Source: Typhlomys cinereus
Lineage: Eukaryota > Chordata > Mammalia > Rodentia > Platacanthomyidae
Length of the DNA: 64,000 nucleotides
Direction of reading: 5' to 3'
Assembly: GCA_023101885.1 (NCBI GenBank)
Contig: JALPQD010000623.1
Span: forward strand, 527,208-591,207
This document shows, piece by piece, positions 1 to 10,010 of the stretch. Numbering within the stretch: position 1 is the stretch's first letter; each line of letters opens with the position of its first letter. The position numbers and the translations under genes are program-made. A model generated the notes under the pieces. The model had not been told where the DNA came from, ran no database searches, and saw nothing but the letters and a program-made list of their open reading frames with translations.

Positions 1-127
1 AGATGCTTCCACAGCCGACGAGAGAAGATCCTATCTGTGATCGACACAGAGTCACCTGTCTGTGAGTCACATCCAGTATTAAGGTAAGATTCAAACAACA
101 CAATTAAGGGACAGGCATTAAGTAAGC
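1..127 (+). promoter_or_regulatory. ERV-A untranslated leader with major splice donor
   Basis: The sequence between the window start and the gag ATG at 128 has no open frame. AAGGTAAGAT at 81-90 is a strong splice-donor match (GT at 84-85), placed as the donor for subgenomic env RNA would be. A matching acceptor-like site lies before the env ATG (AG at 5549-5550). Nothing here resembles the end of the 3' LTR, so the LTR lies further left. Confidence 0.5.
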
Positions 128-2085
128 ATGACATTTTTAAAGGGACTCAAAGAGTCCCTCAGAACACGAGGAACTAGGGTTAAGAAAAAAGACTTAAAAA
201 GATTATTTGATTTTATTCAGGACGTCTGTCCTTGATTCCTCCAAGAAGGCACTATAAATGAAAAACGTTGGCTTAGAGTTGGAAATTGTTTACAGGATTA
301 CTATAGGACCTTTGGCCCTGAAAAGGTTCCGGTCCAAAGATTCTCATACTGTAATCTCATTAATGATATCATCCAGGTTTATACTAAATCTCCTGATAAT
401 CAAAAGCTCATTTTAAAGGGAGAAAAGGTTTTACAATGCTGCTCCTGGCCCCCCTCGGCTTGCGGGTCAATTGCTATTGATATGCCCGCTCTTCCTTCAG
501 ATCCCCCTCCCTCAGACAATCCCCCTCATATAGAGTCCCCTTCCAGTCATTTCTACCCCTCATTAGACATTAGACATCCCAGAGGCATTTAATGCAGTCT
601 CCGATGATGCCCTACCCCCTGATGAAAAAACTTCCTTAGAGGATGAGGCTGCTAACTGCCTCCCCTAAAAACCTACAGCGCCATTTATTGTAGCTTTACT
701 AAAAAACCTGAGTGAGCTAACTGCTGACTGGCCTCCCCTAAAAACCTTCCATTTTTATCCACCCCCTATGCCTCAGCTCTTCTCTTTTGTGCCCCTGTTC
801 TTCCTTCCAACAATTCCTTAGATATTATCACTCAAGCCAAAGCTGAACTCTCCCAACAAACAGCCTCCTTAAAACAGCTCCTCCAACAAAAGAGAGAACA
901 TCTCACTCTAATAAAAGAGCTTCATGCCCTAGATTTAGAATTAATTCAAACTTCTCAGTCTCCCCCTCCAAGTTAAAAGCCTAAAAAATGCCAAACAGCC
1001 TCTAAAAGCCTTTAAATTTTCCCAGTCACCTGCAGCAAAACCTCTGCAAATTCCCAGGAACCATCCTCTTCCCTAGGGGAAGAAATTACTGAGACTGGAG
1101 ATGAATCAGAGAGATGGAGAGAGTCCCTCAGACGAATCAGACTCTGAGGACACCTCACAAAAGATACAGAACCAGCAATACTGCCACCTAAGTTTAAAAC
1201 ATCTAAAAGACTTAAAAGTGGCAGTTTCCAATTATTGTAGCTTTACTTAAAAACTTGAGTGAGCACTGGCTTGTCTCAAATGACTGGTATCATCTGACCT
1301 GTACCTGTCTAGCTGATGGTGATTTTGTTCTTTAAAGAACTAAGTTTTCAGAAAATTGCAGAGAGATTGCCCAGTGCAATTCTCAAACGCCTAAGACTGA
1401 AAACTGGACCAGAAATAGACTTATGGGGCAACCTCCATATAAAGCTAATGAAAACCAAGCACGCTTCCCCCCTGGCCTCTTGTCTCAAATTCAAAATGCA
1501 GGTCTCAAAGCATGGAAACGGCTTCCCTCTAAAGGGTCCACTACCACCTCCTTGGCTAAACTTCGTCAGGACCGATGAGCCTTATAGTACTTTCATCAGC
1601 CTCCTCACAGACACAGCTGAGCAGCTCAGCAGCAGCGGTGAAAGTGAAAGTGCCTTTGTAAAACACTTAGCATTTGAAAACACCAACTCTGCTTGTCAGG
1701 CTGCTATCTGCCTTCACCGTTCTGGTGACATCTCTGATTATATAAAACTGTGTTCAGGTATGGGCTTGGCTCATTCTATGGGCATCGCCATAGGAGCTGC
1801 CTTAAGAGATTTTTACCAAAGACAAAACTGCTTCAATTGTAAACAACCTGGCCATTTTTCTAAAAACTGTAGGGCACCTAGGGTCCCTTGCCCACCACTT
1901 ACAACAATCTGCCCTCAATGCAAAAGAGGAAAACACTGGGCTTCTGATTGTCGCTCAAAAGCTGATGCCCAGGAAAACCCATTGCCACCAAAAAACTTCC
2001 AGAGGGGCCAGTCCCTGGCCCCAGCTCAGACTACTCAGGAACCCAACCCTGGGGGCTATCAGGTTCGTCCCTCAAACCAAAACAT
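128..2085 (+). pseudogene. gag: ERV-A gag (matrix, capsid, nucleocapsid), broken
   Basis: Gag would form the virion core. Translation from the ATG at 128 gives a betaretroviral-type matrix (p10-like), containing LKRLFDFIQDVCP and, further on, RTFGPEKVPVQRFSY. An in-frame TGA at 233-235 falls where the family normally has Trp. More stops and frame changes follow between about 600 and 1315. The capsid C-terminus is readable in the open frame beginning at 1316, with the major homology region around [11 protein letters not shown] (near 1573-1605). Two zinc knuckles follow: CFNCKQPGHFSKNC (about 1831-1872) and CPQCKRGKHWASDC (about 1912-1953). Two knuckles fit class II. The gene is not functional. 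Confidence 0.88.
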
Positions 2086-2920
2086 CCCAGCCAACATTTT
2101 CACTTTCCACCAAACAACCTCAAACAACACAGGATTGGACCTCAGTCCCTCCACTGACTCAATATTAACCCCTGACATGGGAGTTCAAGTCCTACCCACA
2201 GGCATATACAGTTCTTTACCCACGGTTACCTTTGGCTTTATTCTTAGGTCCACTAATTCCACTCTAAAGGGCCTCCATGTTTATCCAGGTGTTATAAATT
2301 CTAATTATACGAGTAAAATAAAATCTTGGGTCCCTTAAAATGATGGCTAAACAAAAAATTGCCCAATTAATCTTGGTCCCCTTTATCAATAAAGACCCCC
2401 AAAATTTATTCTTAGACATCATGATGATCAAGGTCTTAACTCTCCTGATGTTTACTGGATACAACAAATAACAGATAATAGGCCCCTTCTTAAGTTAAAG
2501 TTAGATGGCAAGCCTTTTGAGGGCCTCATGGATACAGAGGCTGATGCATCAGTTATCTCAGCCAAAAACTGGCCTCCTAACTGGCCTTTAACAACATCCC
2601 TTACCCACCTACAGCGCATAGGACAGACTTCTAATCCTCAACAAAGTTCCAAAGTTCTTACTTGGTCAGATGAAGAGGGAAATAATGGCACTGTACAGCC
2701 ATATGTGGTCCCTGGCCTCCCGGTTAACCTCTGCGGTCCTGATATCCTTGGACAGTTAAATGTCATCATGTGTAGTCCCAATGAAATAGTTACCCACCAA
2801 ATGTTAAGACAGGGTTTCTTATCCGGCCAAGTGCTAGGCAAAAATAATCAAGGAATAAAAACTCCCATCCAAATAGATCAAAAACCTGACCACTCAGGAA
2901 TAGGCAATTCCAATTTATAA
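2086..2920 (+). pseudogene. pro: ERV-A pro: dUTPase-like domain, aspartic protease, G-patch
   Basis: The segment to 2338 reads as a retroviral dUTPase: NNTGLDLSPSTDSILTPDMG, then LPTGIY and later LKGLHVYPGVI. This domain order (dUTPase before protease) is characteristic of betaretroviral pro genes. After a stop at 2336-2338 the protease appears in another frame, with the active site as GLMDTEADASVIS (near 2520-2558). The catalytic triplet Asp-Thr-Gly is changed to Asp-Thr-Glu, so this copy would be inactive. The C-terminal G-patch (MLRQGFLSGQVLGKNNQGIK, about 2800-2860) is typical of class II proteases. NC and dUTPase share one frame here, whereas betaretroviruses normally reach pro by a -1 frameshift; an indel is the likely reason. 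Confidence 0.85.
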
Positions 2921-4680
2921 TTTCAGTCATTGACGAGCCTGTACCCCATGCAGATAAAATTCATTGGAAATCTAATAACCCTGTATGGGTTAATCAATGG
3001 CCTTTAACTTCCAAAAACCTTTCTGCCGCCACAGCTCTAGTACAGCTTGAGGCTGGCCATATTGAACCTACCACTTCTCCCTGGAATACCCCTATTTTTG
3101 TCATAAGAAAGAATTTTGGAAAATGGAAACTTGTACAATATCTTAGAGAAATTAATAAAACTATGTTTTCAATGGGTGCCCTAAAGCTAGGTCTCCCCAC
3201 ATCTGTTGCCATCCCCTCAGGTTATTCTACGATCATTATTGACCTTAAAGATTGTTTCTTCACCATCCCATTACATCCCGCCGATAGAGAACACTTGCCT
3301 TTAGCCTCCCTGTTACCAATTTCAAAGGTCCCATGCCACATTTACAATGGAAGGTCCTTCCCCAAGGAATGGCCAACAGTCCCACTCTTTGCCAAAAATA
3401 TGTTGCTCAGGCTAATGATCCCCTTCGTAAAGCCTGGTCCTCAATATATATTGTCCATTATATGGATGATATATTCCTGGCAGGACCCAATCCCACCCAG
3501 CTTCTAGATTGTTCCTTTCAACTTTCCCAGTCTCTTTCTGCTCTTGGACTCCAAATTGCCCCTGATAAGATTCAATTAAAAGATCTATATTTCTACCTGG
3601 GTTTTGAGCTTTGCCAAAACTTTACATTTTCTCAAAATGCTCAATTAAAAACAGACCAACTACATACATTAAACGACCTTCAAAAATTTCTTGGCAACAT
3701 TACTTGGTTACAGCCATATTTAAAACTCAGTACAGGAGAACTCAAACCCCTTTTTCAGATACTAGAAGGTGATCCTGACCCTTCATCTCCCCAAACCCTA
3801 ACACCTCAGGCATACAAAGCCTTACAATTAATAAATAAAGCACTTCAAGAACAAACTATTTCCTTTGTCCAATATGATAAGCCCCTCAACTTTATTGTTT
3901 GTACTACATCTTATTCTACTGAGGTTTTCTGGCAATCTGGACCACTTCTTTGGTCCACCTCTCCACATCGCCTCCTAAAGTTCTTTCCCCCTATCCGCTT
4001 CTCATCACCAATCTTATAATGCTAGGACAATCTCAGAGTACACAATTCTTTGGTAAAAATCATGACAATATTATTGTTCCATATTCAAAAGAACAGATCA
4101 ATTGGTTCCTTCAGATGACTGAAGAATGGCCTCTTCTATGTCTGTTCTTTGCAGGCTCCATTGATAATCATTACCCTGGTGACAAATTGCTTCAGTTTGC
4201 CTGTATTCCCCCTTTTGTTTTTCCAAAAATCACAGCTACACACCTCTTTTGAATGCTTCCTTGGTTTTTCCTGATGGATCTACTACAGGAATAGCTGACA
4301 TTATTATTAACAATCAGTCCATGACTATCCACACACTGTATACCTCTGTTTAGCTTCTTGAACTTGCTGAAATCATAAGAGCTTTTGAACTCCTTCCTAA
4401 TGTTGCCTTTAATTTATATACTGACAGTGCCTAAAGTGCCCATTCTCTTCCTTTATTAGAAACCATTCCCTATATTAAATTCACCACCAATACAGTTCCC
4501 TTATTTAGAGAATTTCAAAGGCTTATTACTGCCAGATCACAGCCCTTTTTTATAGGACACCTCCTCGCTCATTCCAACCTCCCTGGTTCTCTATCAGAAG
4601 GAAACCCTCATGCAGATCTGGCCACCTGCCTGGTTTTCCCTATCCTTACAGGCTCTATAGAACAGGCAACTGCGCTGATG
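2921..4680 (+). pseudogene. pol: ERV-A pol: reverse transcriptase and RNase H
   Basis: RT begins around VIDEPVPHADKIHWK. The finger and palm are spread over two frames, with IIIDLKDCFFTIPLHPADRE (about 3235-3295) carrying the first catalytic Asp and VHYMDDIFLAG (about 3453-3485) carrying YMDD at 3459-3470. The thumb and connection continue to about 4250 (YLGFELCQNFTF, LQKFLGNITWLQPYL). RNase H follows with all four acidic positions recognisable: DGSTTG (near 4275), LAEI (near 4365), YTDSA (near 4420) and HADLAT (near 4610). Several stops interrupt it, for example after YTDSA. Class II by overall similarity. Not functional. Confidence 0.88.
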
Positions 4681-5450
4681 ATTTATATCACCTCAATGCC
4701 CACACCCTTCACCTCATGTTCAAAATCACTTGAGAACAGGCTAGACAGATTGTCAGATGGTGCCTGACTTGTGTCTATTTTTGGCCTACCCCACACCTTG
4801 AAGTCAACCCCCAGAGGACTGGTCCCTAATGAGATTTGGCAAATGGATGTCACACACCTTCCAGAATTTGGAAAGCTTAAATATATCCATGTAACTATTG
4901 ATACTTACAGTGTGTTCATTTTCACCTCCTTCAAGTGGGAGAAGCCCCCCAAATGTTATTAGTCATGTTCTTCAATGTCTGTCCATCATGGAATCACCAA
5001 AAATTATTAAGACAGATAATGGACCCGGCTATATTGGTAAAAATTTTCAATTTTATTGTCTACAGCTTCACATAAAGCATATAATTGGTATTCCCTTTAA
5101 CCCTCAGGGCCAGGGTATTATAGAATGTGCTCATCAAACCCTTAAAAATACCATCCACAAACTCAAAAAGGGAGAACTTTCCTGTGTTAAAGGCTCTCCA
5201 AAAATATTGTCCATCATGCTCTCTTTGTCCTTAACTTCCTGATATTAGATAATAACCACAGGTCTGCTGCTGATCATCTCTGGCACCCTGAGACACATAA
5301 AGGCTTTGCCCCAGTATTGTGGAAAGATCCCCTTACATCTAAATGGAATGGGCCTGATCCGGTCCTTATCTGGGGCCATGGCTCTGTCTGTGTCTATGAT
5401 TCCCAAGATGACCCAGATGGCTTCCTAAATGCCTAGTAAAACAATTCACT
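4681..5450 (+). pseudogene. pol: ERV-A pol: integrase
   Basis: The HHCC zinc-binding region is recognisable as HTLHL (near 4700) and CLTCVYF (near 4765) with a stop between them. The catalytic core has the three acidic positions: Asp in WQMDVTH (about 4840), Asp in KTDNGPGYIG (about 5010) and Glu in QGQGIIECAHQTLK (about 5107-5148). A frame change lies between the first and second Asp, near 4950. The frame closes around 5242, and a further segment to about 5430 (KWNGPDPVLIWGHGSVCVY) matches the C-terminal DNA-binding region that normally overlaps the start of env. This copy is inactive. Confidence 0.86.
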
Positions 5451-5557
5451 GCCCCTACAAGACCAAATACTTCTCCCCTCCCTAAGGATGGTGATTCACC
5501 CTCTTCCAGGGGAAATAACCCCCTTGAGAAACTTTCTTTCTGTGTTACAGAAAAAGG

Positions 5558-6022
5558 ATGAAAAGACTCCTTACAATTTGGCTCGTCCTCCTGATGGCGC
5601 CCTCTTCCAAAAGTGAAATGGACCCCAGACTCTTGTCTGCCATCAAACTCTTCCAACTATATGGTGCTCCATGTGATTGCAAGGAAGGTTTATCTTCCAC
5701 TAGTCTCCTGTAACCAATTGTGGAGATAAGACTGCTCACTAGTCTCCTCCCCAGGACACTCATCATTTGAGATCGCATCAAAAAACATCAAGAAGAACTT
5801 GAAAAATGCCACAAAGAATTGTTTGATTGGCCCCTTTGGCCTGCCTGGAACACCCTCCTCCCTTACCTTCTTCCTCTCTTGGGATGCCTGCTTGGTCTAT
5901 TGCTCCTTGTCTCACTAGGGCCTTTTCTCTTTAACAGGTTGATGTATTTTATCAAGGCTCCAAATAGACTTCCTGGCTTCAAAACCTATTCAAGTTCATT
6001 ATCATCACTTCGAAATGGCTGA
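5558..6022 (+). pseudogene. env: ERV-A env, D-type/gamma-like, internally deleted
   Basis: Env would mediate entry. An acceptor-like pyrimidine tract ending in ACAG (AG at 5549-5550) sits just before an ATG at 5558. The frame opens with a hydrophobic signal-peptide-like start (MKRLLTIWLVLLMAPSS) and about 34 further residues of surface subunit. It stops at about 5711, and nearly all of SU and the N-terminal half of TM are missing. From about 5770 the TM C-terminus resumes: a charged stretch DRIKKHQEELEKCHKEL, then a long hydrophobic membrane anchor and the downstream LGPFLFNRLMYFIK, stopping at 6020-6022. This TM type is that of gammaretroviruses and D-type viruses, not the MMTV/ERVK type. 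The protein would be non-functional. Confidence 0.72.
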
Positions 6023-6279
6023 ATGAAGCTATCTAGAGCTAATGGAGGATGGGTCCCCTTCGGGAACAGCATAGGCCTCAGATCTATGCCCACAAATGTG
6101 GATGGACTGATAAGGGGTGCGAGGCAAAGACACTGCAAGGGAAGTATCTACTGTCCACATCTGAGTTCCCTGAGAAACATGCCTGAATGCATAGAGGTTG
6201 TGCCAAAAAGCTCCTCTCCTCCCCAAAAAGACATCTACAAAACCCACCTGGGAGGATCAGGCCACTGTTTCCCCCCATC

Positions 6280-6316
6280 GGTTAAGGTCCAACAACCATA
6301 GAGGGTGGTTGTCCCT
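6280..6316 (+). promoter_or_regulatory. Hairpin before ERV-A 3' LTR (RNA export element candidate)
   Basis: CAACAACC at 6290-6297 pairs with GGTGGTTG at 6304-6311 with one A-G mismatch and a six-base loop, ATAGAG. The upstream GGTTAAGGTCC and the right arm GAGGGTGGT closely resemble the hairpin at 48151-48181 in another class II element, at the corresponding position between the coding region and the 3' LTR. Rodent IAP elements carry an RNA transport element near their 3' end. Equating the two is inference. Confidence 0.4.
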
Positions 6317-6348
6317 CCTCAAGCTCCACTTCTCCCCTTAATAATACA

Positions 6349-6766
6349 GAAAGGGAGGAGATGCTGGGAGCCATAAAAAATAACTAATCCAAGTGACCTC
6401 TTGGGAGCCTGCCTGTCTCTGTTTTGCTTATAACTGAACCATTTGTCAGAGAAGCAAGCAACCATCTGCAGTTTAACTCATCTGCCATAAATACCTCATC
6501 TGTCATAAAACCTTATCTGCCATCAATACCTCAGTCTCTTAGCAACGTTTCCTGCCTGACCAACTGGTTTTTCCCACCTAAACCCTGCCCTGGGAAGCCC
6601 CTTCCCCCAAGAACTATATAAACCCTTCCCTCGTTCAATAAAGTGAGAGCTTGATCAGAATTCTCGTCTTGCTGTCATTCTTTGTGTCTCCTGTCCTTCA
6701 TTTGTTTTCCCCCCTCCCAAGTTACCTGTCTTCAGAGTGTCCTGTGGACCAGGGCCTTTGACAACA
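6349..6766 (+). repeat. ERV-A polypurine tract and 3' LTR
   Basis: The purine run AAAGGGAGGAGA precedes TGCTGGGAGCC, where the LTR starts at 6362. The start resembles the TGTTGGGAGCC-type opening of class II rodent LTRs. A TATA box (TATATAAA, 6615-6622) and a poly(A) signal (AATAAA, 6637-6642) lie in the expected order. The end is ACAACA at about 6766, followed by satellite A in phase. With the 5' LTR outside the window, a target duplication cannot be checked. Confidence 0.82.
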
Positions 6767-7591
6767 TAAACAGTGTCACTAAAGCCTCACATGTTATATC
6801 ACTGCCTCACTGTGACATCAATCTTCCCTCAGAAATCACAGCCGCACAGTGACCTCACAGCCTCACTGTGACTTCACAATCTAAACAGTTACATCATAGC
6901 CTCATGGTGAAATCAGCCTTGCCACTAACATCATATCTTCCACACTCACCTAACAGCATCACAGTGACATCACAAACTCTCTGTGATGTCACAACCTTTC
7001 AGTGATATCACAGCTTCACAGTGATATCACAGCTTCACTGTGGCATTATGACCTCATTTCTGACATCACAGACTCACTGTCACATCACAGCCTCACCTCT
7101 GACATCACAGCCTCACTGTGACATAACAGGCTAACTTCTGATACCATAGCATCAATGACATCATGGACATCCTGCCTAGCCTTGATAAGACACTACAGCC
7201 TCATCACTGACATCTCAGGCTCACAGACACTTGACATGCTGTGGCATCAGAGCCTCACCACTAACATCCCAGCCTCACTGTGACATTTCAGCCTCATCAC
7301 TGACATCAGCCTCACTTCTAACATCACAGCCTAACTACTGAAATATCAGCTGATCTGTGATGTCATAGTCTATCACTACTGAAATCAAAGCCTCACTGTG
7401 ATATCACAACTTCATGGTACCATCACAGCCTCACAGTGATATCACAGCCTCACAGTGACATCACAGTCTCTACTCTCACATCACAGCCTCACTGTTACTG
7501 CACAGCCTCACCACTGATGTACTAGCCTCACTGTGCAATCCAAGCATCACCCCTGACATCACAACCTCACTGTGACATAACAGGATCCTAT
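6767..7591. repeat. Satellite A, block 1
   Basis: Tandem copies of a 19-20 bp unit, consensus CACTGTGACATCACAGCCT, with frequent variants such as CACCTCTGACATCACAGCCT. The core TGTGACATCACA is nearly self-complementary. Unit order here matches segments near 20265 and 22938 (starting CACATGTTACATCACTGCCTC), which shows a higher-order arrangement. Point divergence between neighbouring units is high. No gene is visible. Confidence 0.92.
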
Positions 7592-8772
7592 CCTTACCTG
7601 AAAGACTGAAAAAGAAAAAAAGAGAAAAGCAAAGACTTACCTAGTTGAGTGTCCCAGGTTCACATGCCAGATGTTGCAGTCTAAGCTGCAACCTTCTATC
7701 CACAGCTTCTGTCCACAAGGTGGGCAAGGCTTTGGCGAATGGAGGACAGATAGACAGCTTTCTGGGTTGAGTGAATCTGAACTCTTTATTGAAGATTTTA
7801 GCAGAGTTTATGTACTTAAAAATCCAGAGTAAAGGCCAGGGGATGTTTCACCATGCCTATGGAGAAAACATCAAAGAAAATCAGGATCAAATTCTTTACA
7901 GGATTATGTAAAACATTTTCATTCAGGGTAACAAAGGAAGAGCACTGATGACATATTTTCTGTGTTGGAACAGACATGATGTCTCCAGGTAGAGTTAAAA
8001 AAAGCATGACACTCAGTTGCTAAAAGCAAAGGGACAATGAATGTTTCAAAGTAGATTTTCCCTGGTTTATTTATAAACATCAAATGTATGGGGGAGGGAC
8101 TGTAAACTGGCTAGTCCCAAGAAAAATAACAACAACAACAACAACAAAGATCTAAGAACATATAAGAAGTTGACTTGGGGCTGGTGAGGTGGCTCAGGGG
8201 TTAAACCTCTGCCTTGCAGGTGGATGTTCCTGAGTTCGGATCCCAGATCCCACATATAGGCAGAAGCAGGGGCGGCCTGCACTTCTGGTCCTAGTAGGGC
8301 AGAGCCTGTGAATCCCGGGGCAGAAGGAGGTGGAGGCGTCCATGGTGGTTCCCGATTTGTCCTGGTTCTACACACACACATACACACATGCGCGCGCACA
8401 TACATATGCACACACGCACAATTGAATAAATAATAATAAAATTAAAAAAAAAAGAAGTTGACTTAAATTCCAGAGGGAGAAATCCTCCTGCCAGAGGCAA
8501 AATTTAATTTACACAGAGAGAGACCCTAGCACCTAGCAATTGTCCATTCAGATGTTAATGTATCACTCCCCAGCCAGCAGGCTTTAGGCCAGAACCAGAC
8601 AGCAATATTCAGGCAAGCAGTAACACTAAGGCTTGACTATCCCCATATTTTCCTTATTTCTCTTTTTTATATCAAATAATGTCATGTCTTTTATCCAGAA
8701 ATGGCTTCCTTTAAACAATATTCTGTCCTGCTGGACCTTGTCAAAACAGTATGGTTGGATTAGTATGTAGCA
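7592..8772 (-). mobile_element. Antisense class II LTR with PBS and leader stub (ERV-C family)
   Basis: Read on the minus strand: the LTR starts TGCTACATACTAATCC at 8772 and ends at 7672, then comes a primer-binding-site-like stretch (7651-7669; TGGC...GAAC...GGGAC, near a tRNA-Lys3 type), then CTAGGTAAGTC (donor; ACTTAC at 7635-7640) and about 45 more leader bases. The LTR matches those at 50208-50988 and 53841-54629 and is about 0.8 kb without its SINE. Satellite A reads continuously across the insertion (…ACAGG before, CTAACTTCTG after), with no target duplication. A weak remnant of the LTR open frame lies at 7816-8007. Confidence 0.8.
8177..8451 (+). mobile_element. tRNA-headed SINE with B2/ID-like head, full length
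   Basis: Starts GGGGCTGGTGAGGTGGCTCA (A-box region) with GAGTTCGGATCC as B-box region, as in rodent B2/ID-type SINEs. A unique body follows (GGCGGCCTGC…GGAGGCGTCCATGG), then an ACAC-rich stretch and an A-rich tail. It is flanked by a perfect 13-bp duplication, AAGAAGTTGACTT (8164-8176 and 8452-8464), and is inserted in the antisense LTR. The same SINE family occurs at 53124-53356 and 60120-60410. Which rodent lineage owns this body is not known to me. Confidence 0.88.
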
Positions 8773-9013
8773 CTAACTTCTGAAGTCATAGCATCAGTGA
8801 CACCACGGACGTCCTGCCTAGACTCACTATGACACCCCAGTCTCACCACTGAAACCTCAGGTTCATGGTCACATGACAGCCTCAATACTTACACCACAGC
8901 CATGCTGTGGCATCAGAACTTCACCAGTAACATCCGATACTGTGACATCTGAGCCTCATCACTGACATAAGCCTCACTTCTAACATCACAGCCTAACCAC
9001 TGACATCTCAGCC
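8773..9013. repeat. Satellite A, block 2
   Basis: The same 19-20 bp family as block 1. It resumes in phase after the LTR and ends at the 5' LTR of ERV-B. The run after the LTR (CTAACTTCTG…CATAGCATCAGTGACACCAC) matches the segments at about 7131 and 30183, so it belongs to a recurrent higher-order block. Confidence 0.9.
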
Positions 9014-9544
9014 TGAGAAACTTAAAAGACAGGAAAAGAAAAACTCCTGTAAACGAGCTGACTCTGAGAATATACTATCCCGGGAAAACCCACAGAAAGG
9101 TCCAACTAACAGACAAAGAATGGAAACTTACACAAACAAAGCAGTTAAAAACAACAAAAACAAAAACCTAGATGCTGGGGCCTTGGATAAGGGACTGAGA
9201 AGGGCCCAGATGTCCAGATGCCTAGATAAGTAACTGATTCAAGGAGATTTATGGTTACTATGTCAAGGCCAGTGATGACTGATAAAATTCTTAAGGTTTC
9301 CAGTTTCCTGCTTAACAAAATGTAATTTGTGACCAATCCCCTTCAGCCCTGTAGAAGAAACCCCCAGACCAATTTCAAATTGCATAAAAAACCCCAAAAA
9401 ATTCAAGTTGGGGCTCCACTTTGACTACACATTGGGTATTGTGTGAGCCCTTGCTTAAGCTCATAATTAATAAAAATCCCTCTTGTACTTGAAATAGAAC
9501 CGGTTCTTAGGTGTTCTTCAGAAATTCAGACTCTGGGCACAACA
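9014..9544 (+). repeat. ERV-B 5' LTR
   Basis: Begins TGAGAAACTTAAAAGACAGG and ends GGCACAACA. It aligns along its length to the 3' LTR at 16151-16666 with scattered differences and small indels, showing an old insertion. A TATA-like TGCATAAAAAAC lies near 9384 and AATAAA near 9468. Satellite A abuts the left end. Confidence 0.85.
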
Positions 9545-10010
9545 TATTGGTGGCTTGTATGAGGATCTGAGGGACCCTCAAGATCCATATCTGGAGGGAT
9601 CTTAGCCAGCCAGTAAGTTTCACATTCCCCATGGATGATTCTGTTTAACTGTTCTTTTTGGTGTCTGTATTTTCTTCTGCTTTTGTCCCTTTACAGGACC
9701 ATGGTCACTTCAGTAAAGTAGGCAAGTCTGACTAAAGCAGACGTGCCAGGAAGTTGTGACCATGGAGACTCAGGGAGAAGTCTCAAGTCTTGGAGAAAGG
9801 GATGTAGAGCTTCTAACAGGTAGAGACAGGGTTCCAGGTTTTAGAATGAAATGGGTCATGACCAGTGAATGGCGAGAGGCTGTGGTCCTACTTTCGTTGT
9901 TTTTACCACTCAAGCAGGGGTTTGTGCTATCTAGTGTTCATGTTTTGTCTTTGGATATTCGTCTTTACCTTTGTCTATTATAATTACTACTATATTTCTT
10001 GACTAACAAT
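9545..10010 (+). promoter_or_regulatory. ERV-B primer-binding site and leader, with intron-like splice signals
   Basis: After the LTR and TAT comes TGGTGGCTTGTATGAGGAT (9548-9566), by eye closest to a decayed tRNA-Pro site. The leader holds a donor-like CCAGTAAGTTT (GT at 9613-9614) and, 80 bp on, a pyrimidine-rich stretch ending TTACAG (AG at 9695-9696). Everything up to about 9700 is repeated after the 3' LTR. The rest to the gag ATG at 10011 has no convincing coding frame. Confidence 0.6.

Larger units (their letters stand above)
1..6766 (+). mobile_element. ERV-A: class II (ERVK/betaretrovirus-like) provirus, 5' LTR outside window
   Basis: Gene order leader, gag, pro, pol, env, polypurine tract, LTR is visible on the plus strand. 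Class II assignment rests on two CCHC knuckles in NC, a dUTPase domain and a G-patch in the pro region, a YMDD reverse transcriptase at 3459-3470 and the type of integrase. The env remnant is D-type/gamma-like rather than of the MMTV/ERVK type. All genes carry in-frame stops or frameshifts, and most of env is deleted. The window opens in the leader, so the 5' LTR and primer-binding site cannot be seen. Satellite A starts directly after the 3' LTR. Confidence 0.9.

Noticed and set aside
9756..9983. 75-codon frame between the ERV-B leader and gag
   Set aside because: Lies in the untranslated leader, has no family likeness, and the true Gag start (MGQN…) is at 10011. A glyco-Gag-like upstream start was considered, but this frame stops before gag.
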